Below are positions 10,773 through 22,509 of a stretch of DNA of 64,000 nt, piece by piece. Source of the DNA: Bombyx mori. Lineage: Eukaryota; Arthropoda; Insecta; Lepidoptera; Bombycidae. A program made the position numbers and the translations under genes. Position 1 is the stretch's first letter. Every line of letters begins with the position of its first letter. The notes below the pieces were generated by a model that was not told where the DNA came from, ran no database searches, and was given only the letters and a program-made list of their open reading frames with translations. The stretch is taken from NCBI RefSeq assembly GCF_030269925.1, contig NC_085130.1, forward strand, positions 3,608,501 to 3,672,500, in the 5' to 3' direction.

Positions 10773-11216
10773 TTTTTTTTTGTTGAGTTTACAAACTCCA
10801 TCGCCTCATTAAAAAACCATTGAAGTTAGCTATTTTTATTCGACTTTATATACTCTCCAAAAAAAAATTGTGAGCGAAATAAAAAGCCCCCAAGATCTTG
10901 GACGCGTAAAATTCTTCCTCATATTTTCCTTTGCAATAAGCTAATTTAATAACCCGGTAAGGCGTAAGAACGAGATGAACAACGTCAGTGATGCGATCGA
11001 GTTTATTTAGCGGGATGCTTCGAATATATCTCGTTTGATACAAAAAAAAAAAAAAAAACGAGAAAGTTCCTTCATTACGCCACGATATCTTGAGTTCGTA
11101 CGGTAATGACGTCAATATACACAGAGCATGAGTTCTCGACAGTTCCGTATTAAGCGGAAAATAGTTCGTATTTAATTATTTGTGCTTTAAAAATATGATT
11201 GTTTGTGGATCAGCTT
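10773..11216. other. Unassigned sequence
   Basis: No recognised element. There is an A run at 11041-11058. Confidence 0.4.
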
Positions 11217-11540
11217 TTTTCCCCTGCCTATGCTGATATCCTTGAGAGGCTACTTCAGCTTCGCCCTAACATGAGCTTACGAGGCTCAAACCTGACGCCG
11301 TTGCTAACACGAACCCTAGCAAGAGCAGTGCTTCGCAGTATCTACCACTGGATCGGAAACGCGACCCACTGAGAAGATCCGGCGAGAAACTCAGTGGGCT
11401 GTGTGTGTGGGTTTATGTCCTCGTCGAGCTCTTCGTCGAGAACGATGACCGGTACTTGAGGTACCTAAAAGCACCGTTAGTGGATCGGGAGGATCCAGAA
11501 CGACGTGTGTTGGACGACGTCGACTGCTTTTTTCAGTCCG
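11217..11540 (-). mobile_element. BMC1-type LINE 3' end
   Basis: TTTTTTCCCCTGCCTATGCT, GATCCGGCGAGAAACTCAGT and CGTTAGTGGATCGGGAGGAT are shared with the copies at 7649 and 22510. Confidence 0.7.
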
Positions 11541-11655
11541 CAAGATCGGGAATGGGATCAGCATCGCGACTCGGGAACAATTTGTATGGCATTGGAACAG
11601 CTTCCCTTCGTTTGCCGCTAGGGGCGATGTTCGAACTTCATACAAATTTGAGTAT
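11541..11655. mobile_element. MITE-family core fragment
   Basis: TTTGCCGCTAGGGGCGATGT with flanking CATACAAATTTGAG resembles the centre of the 1054-1222 MITE. The terminal arms are absent. Confidence 0.45.
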
Positions 11656-12106
11656 CAATTTGAGTATCGAACTCACTAATGACCTCTACGATACCTTGTC
11701 ACTTGACGAATTAAATCATCAACAAAAAAAAAACAACAAGAACAAAGCGAAATACGTACATCTCTTTCCATCGTTGAATCTTTGTTACTTCCATCGCTTT
11801 TTTTCCCTTCTCGCAATAACCTAATTTAATGGCCCCGTAAAACGAGACAACAAGACGTAAGGCCAGTTCCGCACGAAGCCAGTTCATTTAGTTAAGTATT
11901 CCGAATATTTTGTTGCGAAACGCGCGGAAGAGGAAAATTCTTATTGAGGATAAACGCGCGTTTTCAGTGACTAAGAAAACTCTAGGAGTTCGTTCCAATG
12001 ATATATCCCGACCATTGGTTTTTGTATTAAAATCAGCAATACATAAAGTCTCAGCTGTAGATATGCCTGATTTGGAAGTGTTTTAATATATCGCACCTAT
12101 AGATTT
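11656..12106. other. Unassigned sequence
   Basis: AT-rich with nothing recognised. Confidence 0.4.
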
Positions 12107-12412
12107 GAAGTCTCTCTCTCTCTCTCTTCCCAGCTATTTATCCCACATGGTGGTGGGGTCAGCTTTCCTGACTTTACTCCTCCACTTCGCTCTGTCTTCG
12201 ACATCCTCGTCAGCAACATTGCATTTTCTCTTGTCCTTCAGCACTACGTCCCTCCATCTTGTCTGGGGTCTACCTCTAGGTATCCGACCGGGAAGATCGA
12301 GCAGTAGCGCCAAATTTCCGACAGGCGGCTTCCCTTTCACGTGACCATACCACCTTAGCCTACTCTCCTGCATCTTGTCGGCGATGTCCCGTACACCTAG
12401 ACTTCCACGCAC
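12107..12412 (-). mobile_element. RTE-type LINE 3' end with GA-repeat tail
   Basis: The minus-strand frame of 92 codons reads DIADKMQESRLRWYGHVK, then PRGRPQTRWRDVVLKD and ends DPTTMWDK. RLRWYGHV and GRP..RW.D are conserved near the C terminus of RTE-like and related LINE proteins. After the stop the element ends in a (GA)n run at about 12109-12128. 5' truncated. Confidence 0.7.
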
Positions 12413-12479
12413 GCACCTTTAGAATTGAAGTGGCATAACTAAAAATATTTCGAACGACTTACAAACATGTACTGGTCAT

Positions 12480-12713
12480 CAGCAAGCGAAGGGCTCGACG
12501 AGCGAATTAACCCACAGACACAGCCCACTGAGTTTCTCGTCGGATCTTCTCAATGGGTCGCGTTTCCGATCCGGTGGTAGATTCTGCCAAGCACGGTTCT
12601 TGCTAGGGTTCGTGTTAGCAACGTCGTCAGGTTTGAGCCCCGTGAGCTTACCTACTAGTTAAGGCTACGCTGAAATAGCCTCTCAAGGCTATCAGCATAG
12701 GTAGGGGAAAAAA
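12480..12713 (+). mobile_element. BMC1-type LINE 3' end
   Basis: Runs from GAAGGGCTCGACGAGCGAAT through GGTTTGAGCCCCGTGAGC to ATCAGCATAGGTAGGGGAAA with its A tail, so the 3' end is intact and on the plus strand. It lacks everything 5' of the last ~230 bp. Confidence 0.75.
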
Positions 12714-12869
12714 AGACTAATTAGGTAAACTACAATCAACCTTTACTCTTAAAAATACATATATTTAATTCATTTATCCTATAACTTTAGTAAACGATAA
12801 TTCTAATTCAGTCCTTAGAATTGGTAATATTTACGAATTAGTGCAAATTGCAACTAGCAGCACCGGCCC

Positions 12870-12871
<2 letters not shown>

Positions 12872-12951
<80 letters not shown>
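12872..12951 (-). repeat. 80-base homopolymer T run (LINE A tail)
   Basis: Uninterrupted T from 12872 to 12951. It is the poly(A) tail of the minus-strand LINE that follows. Its length suggests a recent insertion or an assembly or sequencing artefact. Confidence 0.9.
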
Positions 12952-12953
<2 letters not shown>

Positions 12954-13195
12954 TCAACATAAATGAAAGTACATACTTGTTGAACGTCAAAAGAACTACC
13001 GCCAATTCACAAGAACCAGCCTCCGTCCTGAGAAGAATTGGCAAGAAACTCAGCGGGCATGTCTTTTTTTTTTTTACATATAAAATTATTATTTATTTAT
13101 TTTTTAATATTATTATTTTTTTAAATATGAATTTTTTACACTGAGTATTATAACGTAACAATTACTACAATATTGAAATGCCTGGAGCGAGCAAC

Positions 13196-14182
13196 TCATT
13201 CCCACTTTGTGCAATCTTCTAGATAATCATTGACTTTATAGTAAGCTTTATTGCACAGATGTTCTTTAATAGTTTTCTTAAACCTATGTATATGTAGGTT
13301 CTGAACATCATGTGGGATTTTGTTGTACAGGCGCACAGACAAACACCCGAATGAATTTCGTATCTTATGTAACCTACTCATCGGCACAACAAGCTTGTGT
13401 TTGTTCCTAGTATTTCTATTATGTATGTCCGACTGTTTAGGAAACTCCTCAATATGTTTACGAACATACATCAAATTTTCAAAAATGTACTGGGATGGCA
13501 TAGTGAGAACTTTAATTTCTTTAAATTTCTCCCTCAGGGATTCCCTTGAGTGCATGTTATAAATAGCACGTATAGCTCTTTTCTGCAGAATAAATATCAT
13601 TTCTACATCGGCCGCATTGCCCCATAGCAAAATGCCATAGGACATGACACTGTGGAAGTAACTAAAGTAAACTAAACGAGCCGTGTCCGCGTTTGTTAAC
13701 ATTCTAATTTTTTTTACTGCGTATGCTGCAGAGCTGAGCTTACTCGCCAATTTATGAATATGAGGTCCCCACTGCAGTTTGGAGTCCACTGTTATACCAA
13801 GAAATACGGTTGACTCAACAAGCTCCAATGATTCCTCAGAAACAATTACATCACTATCCACTTGTCTCACATTTAAAGATGGTTTAATACATTTTAAAGT
13901 AAATTTAATACATTTAGTTTTCTTACTATTCAATAATAGGTTATTGATACGGAACCAATGAACCACACACGAAATCGCATCATTCACTTCGTCATAGACT
14001 TGTAGTTGTCGTTTAATTTTAAATAATAAAGATGTATCATCTGCGAATAATACGACCTCGTGTCGGGACTCAATAAAACTAGGTAAATCGTTTATATATA
14101 TTAGAAATAAAAAAGGACCCAAAATGGAACCCTGAGGTACACCCATTTTCAACAAGGTGCCTGAAGATCTATTACCTTTCAC
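13196..14182 (-). pseudogene. LINE reverse transcriptase, C-terminal 328 residues
   Basis: Open minus-strand frame starting inside the reverse-transcriptase domain. GVPQGSILGPFLFLIYINDL (residues 13-32) is the conserved primer-grip region. FADDTSLL (about 47-54) carries the two catalytic aspartates as FADD. FLGITVD and the thumb region follow. The C-terminal end HRFKKTIKEHL..KAYYKVNDYL is typical of jockey/CR1-like LINE proteins. The endonuclease and the first reverse-transcriptase blocks, including the first catalytic aspartate, are missing, so it cannot be active. The first codon is a GTG in mid-domain, not a true start. The frame has no internal stop, which points to a fairly young copy. 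Confidence 0.85.
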
Positions 14183-14215
14183 ATCTACTGTTTGTATCCG
14201 TCCTGTTCAAACTTT

Positions 14216-14638
14216 ATTCACTTACTTAAAAAAAAAACCCTCGTCACTAACAGTTCATTTTTCATTTCACTACGTCAACTCGGATGGTGAGTCGGAATTT
14301 GTGACGTCATTTTGGCGTGACGACAATAACATTAAAATAAAAAAAAAACGAACCGATCCCGCGGCCTTCCGTATCTAATAAATTACCCCGAGAACATAGA
14401 AAAAGATCTTAATATTGGGTATGGCCCACCCGTTGAATGCGTTTCCCATGATTTATCGAGCACCCTTCATTATGCTGAGAAAACGAATTGCAAAGGAAAA
14501 GAAATGAGCGGTTTCCGCTGTAAAAGTCCCGCAGTACTTGTAATTCATTCGGTACTATTGATTTATGTATTTGTTGCACGCGAGTTATATCAAAAATCTG
14601 TTTCCTTAAGCTTGTATATTCAACTTATACTTTTAGTT
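14216..14638. other. Unassigned sequence
   Basis: A runs and short frames only, with nothing recognised. Confidence 0.4.
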
Positions 14639-15021
14639 TAAGTCGTCGTGGCCTGGCCTAAAGGATAAGACGTTCGGTGCATTGGTATCTAGCGATGCAA
14701 CGGTGTTCGAAACCCGCAGACTGGTAACAATTTTTCTAATAAAATACGTACTTAACAAATGTTTACGATTGACTTCCACGGTGAAGGAATAACTTCGTGT
14801 CAAACCCGCATAATTATAATTTGCGTAATTACCAGTGGTAGAACCTCTTGTGAGTCCGCACGGGTAGGTACCCCCGCCCCTGCCTGTTTCTGCCATGAAG
14901 CAGCAATGCGTTTCGGTTTGAAAGGTGGGGCAGCCGTTGTAACTGTACTGAGACCTTAGAACTTATATCTCAAGGTGGGTGGCGCATTAACGTTGTAGTT
15001 GTCTATGGGCTCCAATAAAAA
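14639..15021 (+). mobile_element. Bm1 SINE with tRNA-like head
   Basis: The head GTCGTCGTGGCCTGGCCTAA has a small duplication of GGCCT. It is followed by B-box-like GTGTTCGAAACCC, linker and body, and truncation soon after TCTATGGGCTCCAATAAAAA. Confidence 0.85.
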
Positions 15022-15124
15022 AACAGTAATTTAGTGATGTAAACAACCAAACTAATTGGTATTTAAACGATGACGAAAATGGAAGACAGGATAATAATAT
15101 CTCGTAATAATACTACGCGCGATT

Positions 15125-15250
15125 TTCGCAAGAGTACCACTGAGCTTCTCGCCAGATCTCAGTGGGTCGCGATTCCAATCCGGTGGTAGATTCTGCGAAG
15201 AACTACTTTTGCCAGGGCTAGCTAGTGTTAGCAAATTCTCGCGAAGCTGG
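15125..15250 (+). mobile_element. BMC1-type LINE fragment
   Basis: GAGCTTCTCGCCAGATCTCA and CAATCCGGTGGTAGATTCTG match the family. Short and diverged. Confidence 0.6.
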
Positions 15251-15289
15251 AATGGCCTTTAGTCTTACCTTTAAACCAGCATCCTGCCT

Positions 15290-15480
15290 ATATCTATGGT
15301 GAGACTATGATGCATTCCAGTTTAAAGGGTCGAATAACTGCTATAGAACATAATTGAGATTTAGCCTCCTGTCTCAAGGTAGTGGTGGAAATCACGTTGT
15401 TGATATTCATGAGTCCCGGAAAATCCTTAACACGAGGTGGGCCTTGGACTTCCTAATCCGTCTATGCCATAAAACAATAA
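15290..15480 (+). mobile_element. Old, diverged Bm1 copy
   Basis: Keeps the order TTCCAGTTTAAAGGGTCG, TGTCTCAAGGTAGTGGTGG, CACGTTGTTGATATTCATGA and AACACGAGGTGGGCCTTGGA, with many substitutions. Confidence 0.6.
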
Positions 15481-16748
15481 CGAAGGGGAATTTTAAGTGT
15501 CAGAGGCCTTATAACAAGGCCTCTGTTCTTGCGTTTACTACCAGTTGCGGGTAGATACAAATTTTTGTATGTAATCCACAAGATTTATAAATTTGCGCAA
15601 TATCACATTACGTCATTAACGCTAAATTAGTTAACAGCAAAAAATGCCTGTAATTACAGTCCTACCAGCATTCTAAGCCAACACTATTATGCTCGTGAAC
15701 ATCTATATTTATTAAAAGGACAAACACTTTAAAATTTCAGTAACTATAAAAAAAAACTTACAATACTTCGAAATAGCGGAGCGAAATTCGAGAAGAAAAA
15801 ACTCACTGAAACCAATTAGCGGGGAACTTATTTTTTTAATTAAACAAAATCATTCCGTGCTAACAGAATCCTTACAACCATGCAAATAGAGTCCAAAACT
15901 CCGTGAAGCCGTACCGAAGGTTTTTAATGAGAGCCAAGATTATTACAATTTTCACACCTAGAGAACAGAAGTTTCTTTGTAAGGTTTGTAATTGAAGTGT
16001 GAAAGGTTATTAGTTTAACGATTAGGCGCGTTGTTCGAGTTATTGGGGCATGTTGGAATTCGGGAGCTCGCCCTAATTTAGTTTTATTCAGGGTTATGAG
16101 ACTTGATGGGAGAGACGCCAGGGTACTTATTTTGAGTGATCGAATTATGCCAGACCTGTAAAATGTTTAGGAACAAAACAGTTCGGTTGCTTTTACTCTT
16201 GTATCTGTGAACAGAGTTTTTTATGTAACAGTTATTTACGAGCGTGATGGATTTTTCCTGTCTTTATAAGAAAGCATCAACAGTGAAACTAAAAAGAGAA
16301 TTTAGTACTTAAGATGAATCAATGAGGTGTGTCTGATTATAATCCACGTCTGAAAGTATACTAGATATTTAAGTTCCCAAAAAATAATTTCCATGATTAA
16401 GGTTTATAATAGGGTGAAATAAATGAAATTTTAGTGATTCCTGGTCAGGTCGAATTTTAACTATTTCTGCGGTGTACCAGTCACGCGTGACTTTGACCAT
16501 TTCAAACCATTTAACTATTCGTTATGATTTTTTTTAGTTCGGAAATAAAACACTAGGTTAGCCGTAATGTATGGCAAGGTAGTAGGGGTTTTTCAGGAAT
16601 ACATTTCGCATCGTTCGTACAGCGGTACATTGTTAAAGGTTTTCGCGACCCAACCGTTGAAAACGGAATCGTAGATGATCTAGTGATCGTAATATCAAAA
16701 ATACACGTTTCCAGAGAGCATTGTTTTAGTCACTTTTTTTTTTTTTTT
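15481..16748. other. Unassigned 1.3-kb interval
   Basis: AT-rich with no open frame of note and no match to other parts of the window. It is one of the longer stretches free of recognisable repeats. Confidence 0.4.
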
Positions 16749-17094
16749 GGAGTTTACTCCTTTAGAATCGATTTACATATATAGGCCCGGGGTATGAAAA
16801 TTATGGGGACCAAAATCGTACTAGCATGTCACACGAAATGCGTTATGCGCCTGATTGCGCATGTCACACGAAATGCGTTATCGCAGGTGACGCCGGGCTG
16901 CTGCGCCGGCAGTCCGCCACAAAGCCTCGTACTGATCGCGCGTTTCTCTCATTATTGTATTTTCATATATTTGTTAGTCGTTTGTTTTGTGTCTCGTTAA
17001 TTTGTTAATAATCTGTAGTGTATCGTGTTGTCGTAATATAGAACTATTTCTCGTATTGTTTCGTTTAATTTTTTATATCCAGTAAACTCCAGTC
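16749..17094. other. Unidentified element-like segment with internal direct repeat
   Basis: Bounded by GGAGTTTACTCC at 16749 and AGTAAACTCC near 17094, an inverted 10-base match. Inside, GCATGTCACACGAAATGCGT plus TAT occurs twice (16824-16846 and 16859-16881, period 35). It is GC-richer than its surroundings. Two overlapping 60-68 codon frames exist but resemble nothing I know. It may be an LTR or MITE of unknown family. Confidence 0.35.
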
Positions 17095-17118
17095 GTGCGT
17101 CGGAGCGGACACACACAC

Positions 17119-17324
17119 TTTTTTTTTCGGTTAGAGGGCCGAACCTCCTACGAGGTCCCCACGCAAAAGGGGCGCGCGGGGTATGTGAGACTCAACGATC
17201 TGCATGGTGTTGTGAGCAGACCGCGGGCCCAAGGATTTTAGGACCCACCCACTAAACGACTCCCCTGCACTCTTACACCCGACGTCCGATCCCCTCCGAG
17301 GTCAGAACCCGGATGAGGTAGGGG
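17119..17324 (-). mobile_element. R1-clade LINE 3' UTR fragment next to an (AC)5 tract
   Basis: A T run then CGGTTAGAGGGCCGAACCTC, GGGGCGCGCGGGGTATGTGA and CCTCCGAGGTCAGAACCCGG. Nearly the same as the 3' end at 35963-36160. Its A-tail end abuts ACACACACAC (17109-17118). Only about 200 bp remain. Confidence 0.8.
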
Positions 17325-17330
17325 TTTTAA

Positions 17331-17571
17331 TTTTTATTGCTTCGATAATTGGACAAGCTCACAGCCCACCTGGTGTTAAGTTGGTATTGGAGCCCATAGA
17401 CATCTACGACGTAAATGCGCCACCCACCTTGAGATATAAGTTCTAAGGTCTCAGTATAGTTACAAAGACTGCCCCACCCTTCAAACCGAAACGCATTACT
17501 GCTTCACGGCAGAAATAGGCGGGGTGGTGGTACTTACCCGCGCGGACTCACAAGAGGTCCTAGCACCAGTA
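17331..17571 (-). mobile_element. Bm1 SINE, headless copy
   Basis: From TTTTTATTGCTTCGATAATT to GTCCTAGCACCAGT. It forms a shared compound with the next 130 bp (see 32377-32645). Confidence 0.85.
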
Positions 17572-17720
17572 AAATTATTTTATGTACACCAGTAATATTA
17601 GTCTTATTGCTGCGATGGATGGACGATTTCACGGTCCAAATGGCGCTTAGTGCTTACAAAAATCCACAGACATCAATCACGCTAATGCTATGACTCACCT
17701 TGAAATTTAATTTCTGTACC
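17572..17720 (-). repeat. Bm1-associated unit, second copy at 32513
   Basis: ACACCAGTAATATTAGTCTT, GCTGCGATGGATGGACGATT and CACAGACATCAATCACGCTA are repeated almost exactly at 32513-32645, each time directly after a minus-strand Bm1. It looks like an ancient, diverged Bm1 3' portion. Confidence 0.7.
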
Positions 17721-17770
17721 ACAGCTCACGGCAAAACGCTCTATCGCGAATAAAAAGAGTTTTATTAAGA

Positions 17771-18037
17771 CTAGCTGACCCGGCAGACTTCGTAGTGCCT
17801 CAATCGATAAATAAAAGACCTAAACTTTTATATAAAATAAACTTAAAACAAACAAAAGGAATCCGTCCGACGGGGGGACAACAAAAGGAAAACAAAATTG
17901 TTATTTTTATTTAATTCCGAGCATTTTCATACTTATCTACCTTTTAAACCTTCTCTGGACTTCCACAAATAATTCAAGGCCAAAATTAGCCAAATTGTTA
18001 CAGCCGTTCTCGAGTTTTAGCGAGATATATAGATAGA
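17771..18037 (-). mobile_element. Non-autonomous Helitron (GACCCGGCAGACTTCG family)
   Basis: On this strand it starts CTAGCTGACCCGGCAGACTT and ends ..GCGAGATATATAGATAGA, flanked by A and T. The family recurs at 54841-55119 (+) and 63175-63464 (-). No coding sequence. Confidence 0.85.
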
Positions 18038-18436
18038 TTACAAATTTATGAAAAATTTAAATCTTGTTATTTAGAAAATTGTAAGAAAATTTAATAACTT
18101 CACAAGCAACGCATAGTTCTCTACTAAAATGTACCTACGTAGATTATTATTAAAACATAACACAGACGAGGGCGAAATGCCAAGCAAGTTAAAAAACAAA
18201 TTCGACCCGAGTTAGGGGGCGATGGCGAACGAGCATTCATTTGATGTGTTTACATAAACGTGAATCTTGATAATGTTCAATCTAATCTCGTTATTTTCGA
18301 AACATTTTTACGCCTGCCTATTATTATTTACCAACTTGCATATATTGTGTTATTAAATTTTATTGACACCCGAATTATTACGGTTGCTACAGCCGGAGGT
18401 AAGAATTACAATTTAAAAGTTATACTATTTTTTTTT
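18038..18436. other. Unassigned sequence
   Basis: AT-rich with nothing recognised. Confidence 0.4.
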
Positions 18437-18594
18437 ATTGTTTATATGGGTGGACAAGTTCATAGCCTCTCATCTCAGTATAGTTACAACGGCTGCCTTA
18501 CCCTTCAGACCGAAAAGCATTACTACTTCACGGCAGAAATGGGCAGGGCGGTGGCACCTACCCGCGCGGACTCACAAGAGGTCCTACCACCAGC
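18437..18594 (-). mobile_element. Bm1 SINE, internally deleted
   Basis: TATGGGTGGACAAGTTCATA then directly the body and ..GGTCCTACCACCAGC. About 85 bp of the 3' half are missing. Confidence 0.8.
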
Positions 18595-20394
18595 TAGTTA
18601 ACCACTAAGTTAACCTAGGCTGGTGTGTCTTGATCGAACCAAGATCCAAGAGTGCTGTCTCTTATATATGAAGCGATGTCTTCATTGCTGGTCACGTAGA
18701 CCACTCAAGTTGTGCTGACAGTGCGCCTCGTGTCGGGCGGCGGTCGATGACCAGAAAATGCATACTGGTGGTTTCTATGCACTAGCCTTGCGTAACACCC
18801 GTCTTTCTGTTGCATTTACATATGGCGCGTTTGACGAAATTAGTTCGACCAATAATACCACGCAACCTAACCATACGGTACATACCATAAAACGAATGTT
18901 CTAGACCAATTTAGAGATTAAGCACACGAAAAGAATACTCTTGTATCTCTTATATCTTTATCATCTATACTTTAATCACTAGATTTGCTTCTATGAGATT
19001 ACGTAGCTCTATCCAGTAAAGTTAGTTTGTATATAAGCACTAACAATTTAAATTTCAGATATTTTTTGAAAAGGAAACCCAAGGACCTAAATATTAATGT
19101 TCGGCGGGAAAATAGAAATGAACTTGAAACAGAAACACCACATCATACATTGGATGCACACGGTTGAGAAAAAAATATTAAAATGATTTATCTGTAAATC
19201 CGTCTAAAGTGGACGAATCTTGATAATAAAACATATCCAAGTTTTTAAGGGAGATCGTTGGCTACCAAATTCAAAGTAAATAGACAAACTCAGTCAGTTA
19301 TCACACCACACAGAGTTTTGAATGAACATGTATACAAAAAATCAATCTATAAATCGATGTGGTTCCGAATGTTCTTCAAAGACTACGAAATATTTGTCAA
19401 TTTGTCAGATGTGTGAAGGATATCCTATTTAACAATGGCTGGTTATCAATATTTGTAATTTCAATTGTGTTTTCAATAGCCAAAGCTATACACATTAATA
19501 TTGTTTTGCTGAGTGCACATACTATTTAGATTGCAATCCAGATTAAATCTGGTACTACTTGTACGATTTAGTTAATATGTACTGTAATGATTGTAATTTG
19601 TTTTGCAGTCCAATAAATAAATAAAAAATGGCTGCACCAGTTTCGATTTTAGGGAAATCTTTAGAGTGTCCTACCGGGTGATTCTGTGGAGTTTGGTAGC
19701 GATGAGAACAAAGACAAATCAATGATTGGCCAACATATCTATTTGGATCGGTAGAAGGATATGTCAAATAACTAATGTATCTCAGATCGGAGATAGAGCA
19801 CAAGAATTTCCGAAAAAAACATTAAAGAAATTTACTGTTATACAGTGCGGTTTTAAGCCACGACGCTGCGGTGTCGTATGCTCGAGGGTAGCCCATAAAA
19901 TGATGTTACGAACGCTTTTACAAGAGCTTAATATTTTCACCTCGCAGTTCGCGCACACGAACCCGGAAACCATTAATTAAAATTTAATTCAGTGTAAGGT
20001 GCGTTTTGTGTTTCATTAAACAGGAAGTTAGATGGAAAATTGTGAATTTACGAATGTGATTATTTTATTAATTTATAATTATAAGTTTTGGGCCATTTGT
20101 AGTTGTTCCGTGAGTACATTCATAGATGCTATTTAAACCCGTTCGCTAATTGGAGCTTTTAACCAGCTTTGAAGAGTAAGTAACGCTCACATTAATCCAT
20201 AGGCATCACAAAGTGGATGCTACCGACGAACCAGAGATAAGAGGTCAACATTTCAATAGCGAAATAATCTACTTTTCAAGATTAGACAGACAAGCTATTA
20301 TTATTAAGATTGTGTGGCCTACTGTAACTGGGTCGCGAGGTTACTCTTACTTCAATTTTCCACCAGAGTATTCAATCCATTGCACTATAAAATT
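18595..20394. other. Unassigned 1.8-kb interval
   Basis: A GC-richer patch at 18610-18840 includes CGCCTCGTGTCGGGCGGCGG but has an in-frame stop and no recognised domain. The rest is AT-rich. Frames of 82-84 codons at 19555-19980 overlap each other on opposite strands and resemble nothing known. Confidence 0.35.
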
Positions 20395-20512
20395 GAGACT
20401 TAGAGCTCATGTCACAAGGTGGGTGGCGACATTTCCGTTGTTGATGTCTATTGGCTCTGGTAATCTAACATCAGGCTGACTGAGAGCTCGTCCACCTAGC
20501 TAAGGAATAATA
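20395..20512 (+). mobile_element. Bm1 SINE 3' fragment
   Basis: From AGACTTAGAGCTCATGTCAC to CCACCTAGCTAAGGAATAAT, the last 115 bp of the element, diverged. Confidence 0.7.
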
Positions 20513-22509
20513 AATATTACTAATTATATTCGCTGGTGTTCATTTTTAATATGCGCAAAAACTTTACATAAATATGAGAAAATTTGTAAAAGTATTTTCC
20601 ATCTTTTTAATTATTTTATTATTATTATACGTTCGTGAATGGTTTCCTTTGCCCATGCTCATCGACATTACCTTACCCAATTTGCTATCAGGTTTATCTT
20701 AGAGCGCCGAAACCAAATCCACGAAACACCTTGCAAAGCTTCACCGATTTCAATGCACACAAAAGCATAGCTATAACTCTTCGCAAAATAAGCTGATCGA
20801 ACCCCACGTACTTGAACGCAAACCACAAAACCACCAAACAAACTCTACAATGTCAACACCATTCAATACTGAGTAATCAATTTAACTTGGACCTCCAGGT
20901 CTATGGGGAATCGGACGTGCCGAAAATACAGCAGCACTTTCGATTGGTCAAATAAATTGTGTTTGACGAACACTAAAGGGACATTTAACGACTTTTATTT
21001 GATAAGGTGTGTTTCCGTTTTAACCACTCCCAAACTATAATTTGTAAAAGAACAGGACTTTGGCGAATATTCTTATCTTACCATATAAAGCGTGTTACAG
21101 GTATTTGTTGTAATTTATAGGGTCATACGGCAGTTACTAGATAAGGAATCTAAGACAAGGGATAGAAAAGGGCAAAGAAAATAGCGGTTAGGGCTATAAA
21201 GCATTAGCTAGCTAGGTGAGATGGATGGTTTAGTGCCAGGCTAAAACCTACAGATTAGAGCATAGCAGATAGAGGGTATTTTAGAATGTGCTTAAATGGA
21301 TTGGATTTTTTATGGGTATTACATATTGCTGGGAGAGATGGTGGGACAATGTAAGACGCATCAAGTGTGCTTCCTCCAACACTACATCACTACGACCATT
21401 CTGGTCAGAGTGAAACGACAGAGAAGAAGTATATTGGTTTCAAAAAAAAACCGATGGCCTTAAAATACGCAAACAAATAATGCTGTCTATACTAGTGTTT
21501 AATGGATTATTACCACGATTTTCAACTTCAGTCAGTTTCCGATATTATAGTGTGTTGCAAACGTCACGATCACGGATATACTGAAGATTGCGGGTAGGAT
21601 GCCAGAAGCGAACAAAGCTGTCTACCTTCATTTTAATCCGTTTTTGGGTGCTACGACTGGAAAGTCGTGTATTGTTAATAATACCGCGTAATACGTGATG
21701 CATTTTCTTAAGAATTGCTCTTGAAAAAACGGTTGTCTGAAAAAGATAGCTAACCACGCCTTCAGCGATAACACCGTTTTTGTACCCAAAACTGTGTTTT
21801 GGGTCTGCAATAGAATATATTGTCTTTCTTTTTTTGAAGTTATACTTCTTTAGGCGCGTTATGAAAAATTAATGAGAGTGAAATTTTACGATGCGCGCGC
21901 ACCGTGACACTAAATTAACAGAAATGAAGTTGCCCACTAAATCGCCCATAACCATACGACCGACGTAACTTGGCGAGTCTGAATATAGCCGCAGGTGAAC
22001 TTTCGCGCATGTATACTCGTAAAAAAATGTGTTATTAGCATTAATTTTTTAATAATATAAATGACAAAATTATTATTTAATATAATTCATATTAAATATT
22101 ATTAAATTATTAACGTTAAATATTTATTATTATTATCGAATATTAAAAAAAAAAGAAATAAATTTAATAAAAATAAAGTATAACTTCTTAGGCGCGTACA
22201 TAAGTACACGCACCCTTTTTTTCTACCCTTAACAACAAGTTTCTCAATTTATGCATATACAAACATAATCTAAGTGCGTTCGGATCGTGATCGAGACCAT
22301 TAGATATTAATTCCGAAACGATCATAACGAAATTTCATTTCGTTTATTGGACAAAAAAACCATTATGTCATCCCATTGATTACAGCCATGGGCCGCTCCC
22401 GAATTAAAATTGTATTAGTACCAGAGTCGCCGCATGTCGCTCTTTGGAGATCCGTAGTCGTACAGCAAAAACCTTAAAATTTAGTCAAATGCGAGCACCA
22501 ATGTACATA
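20513..22509. other. Unassigned 2-kb interval with AT-rich core
   Basis: Mostly AT-rich, extreme at 22030-22180. GTTATACTTCTTTAGGCGCG near 21838 and GTATAACTTCTTAGGCGCG near 22178 are a similar pair about 340 bp apart, suggesting an element whose ends I cannot place. Minus-strand frames at 21545-21810 resemble no family I recognise. Confidence 0.35.

Larger units (their letters stand above)
12872..14215 (-). mobile_element. Jockey/CR1-like LINE, 5' truncated
   Basis: A long A tail, a ~240-bp 3' UTR containing GCCCGCTGAGTTTCTTGCCA (minus sense), and the C-terminal half of a reverse transcriptase. A stop (TGA) lies in frame just upstream of the first conserved block, near the truncation at about 14215. 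I could not find a target duplication. The sequence is much more AT-rich than the R1-clade copies. Confidence 0.8.

Noticed and set aside
12838..13144. Polylysine or polyphenylalanine ORFs
   Set aside because: They are translations of the 80-base T/A run of a LINE tail.
19726..19980. 84-codon ORF overlapping an opposite-strand ORF
   Set aside because: Neither strand shows a domain or codon bias. Probably chance.
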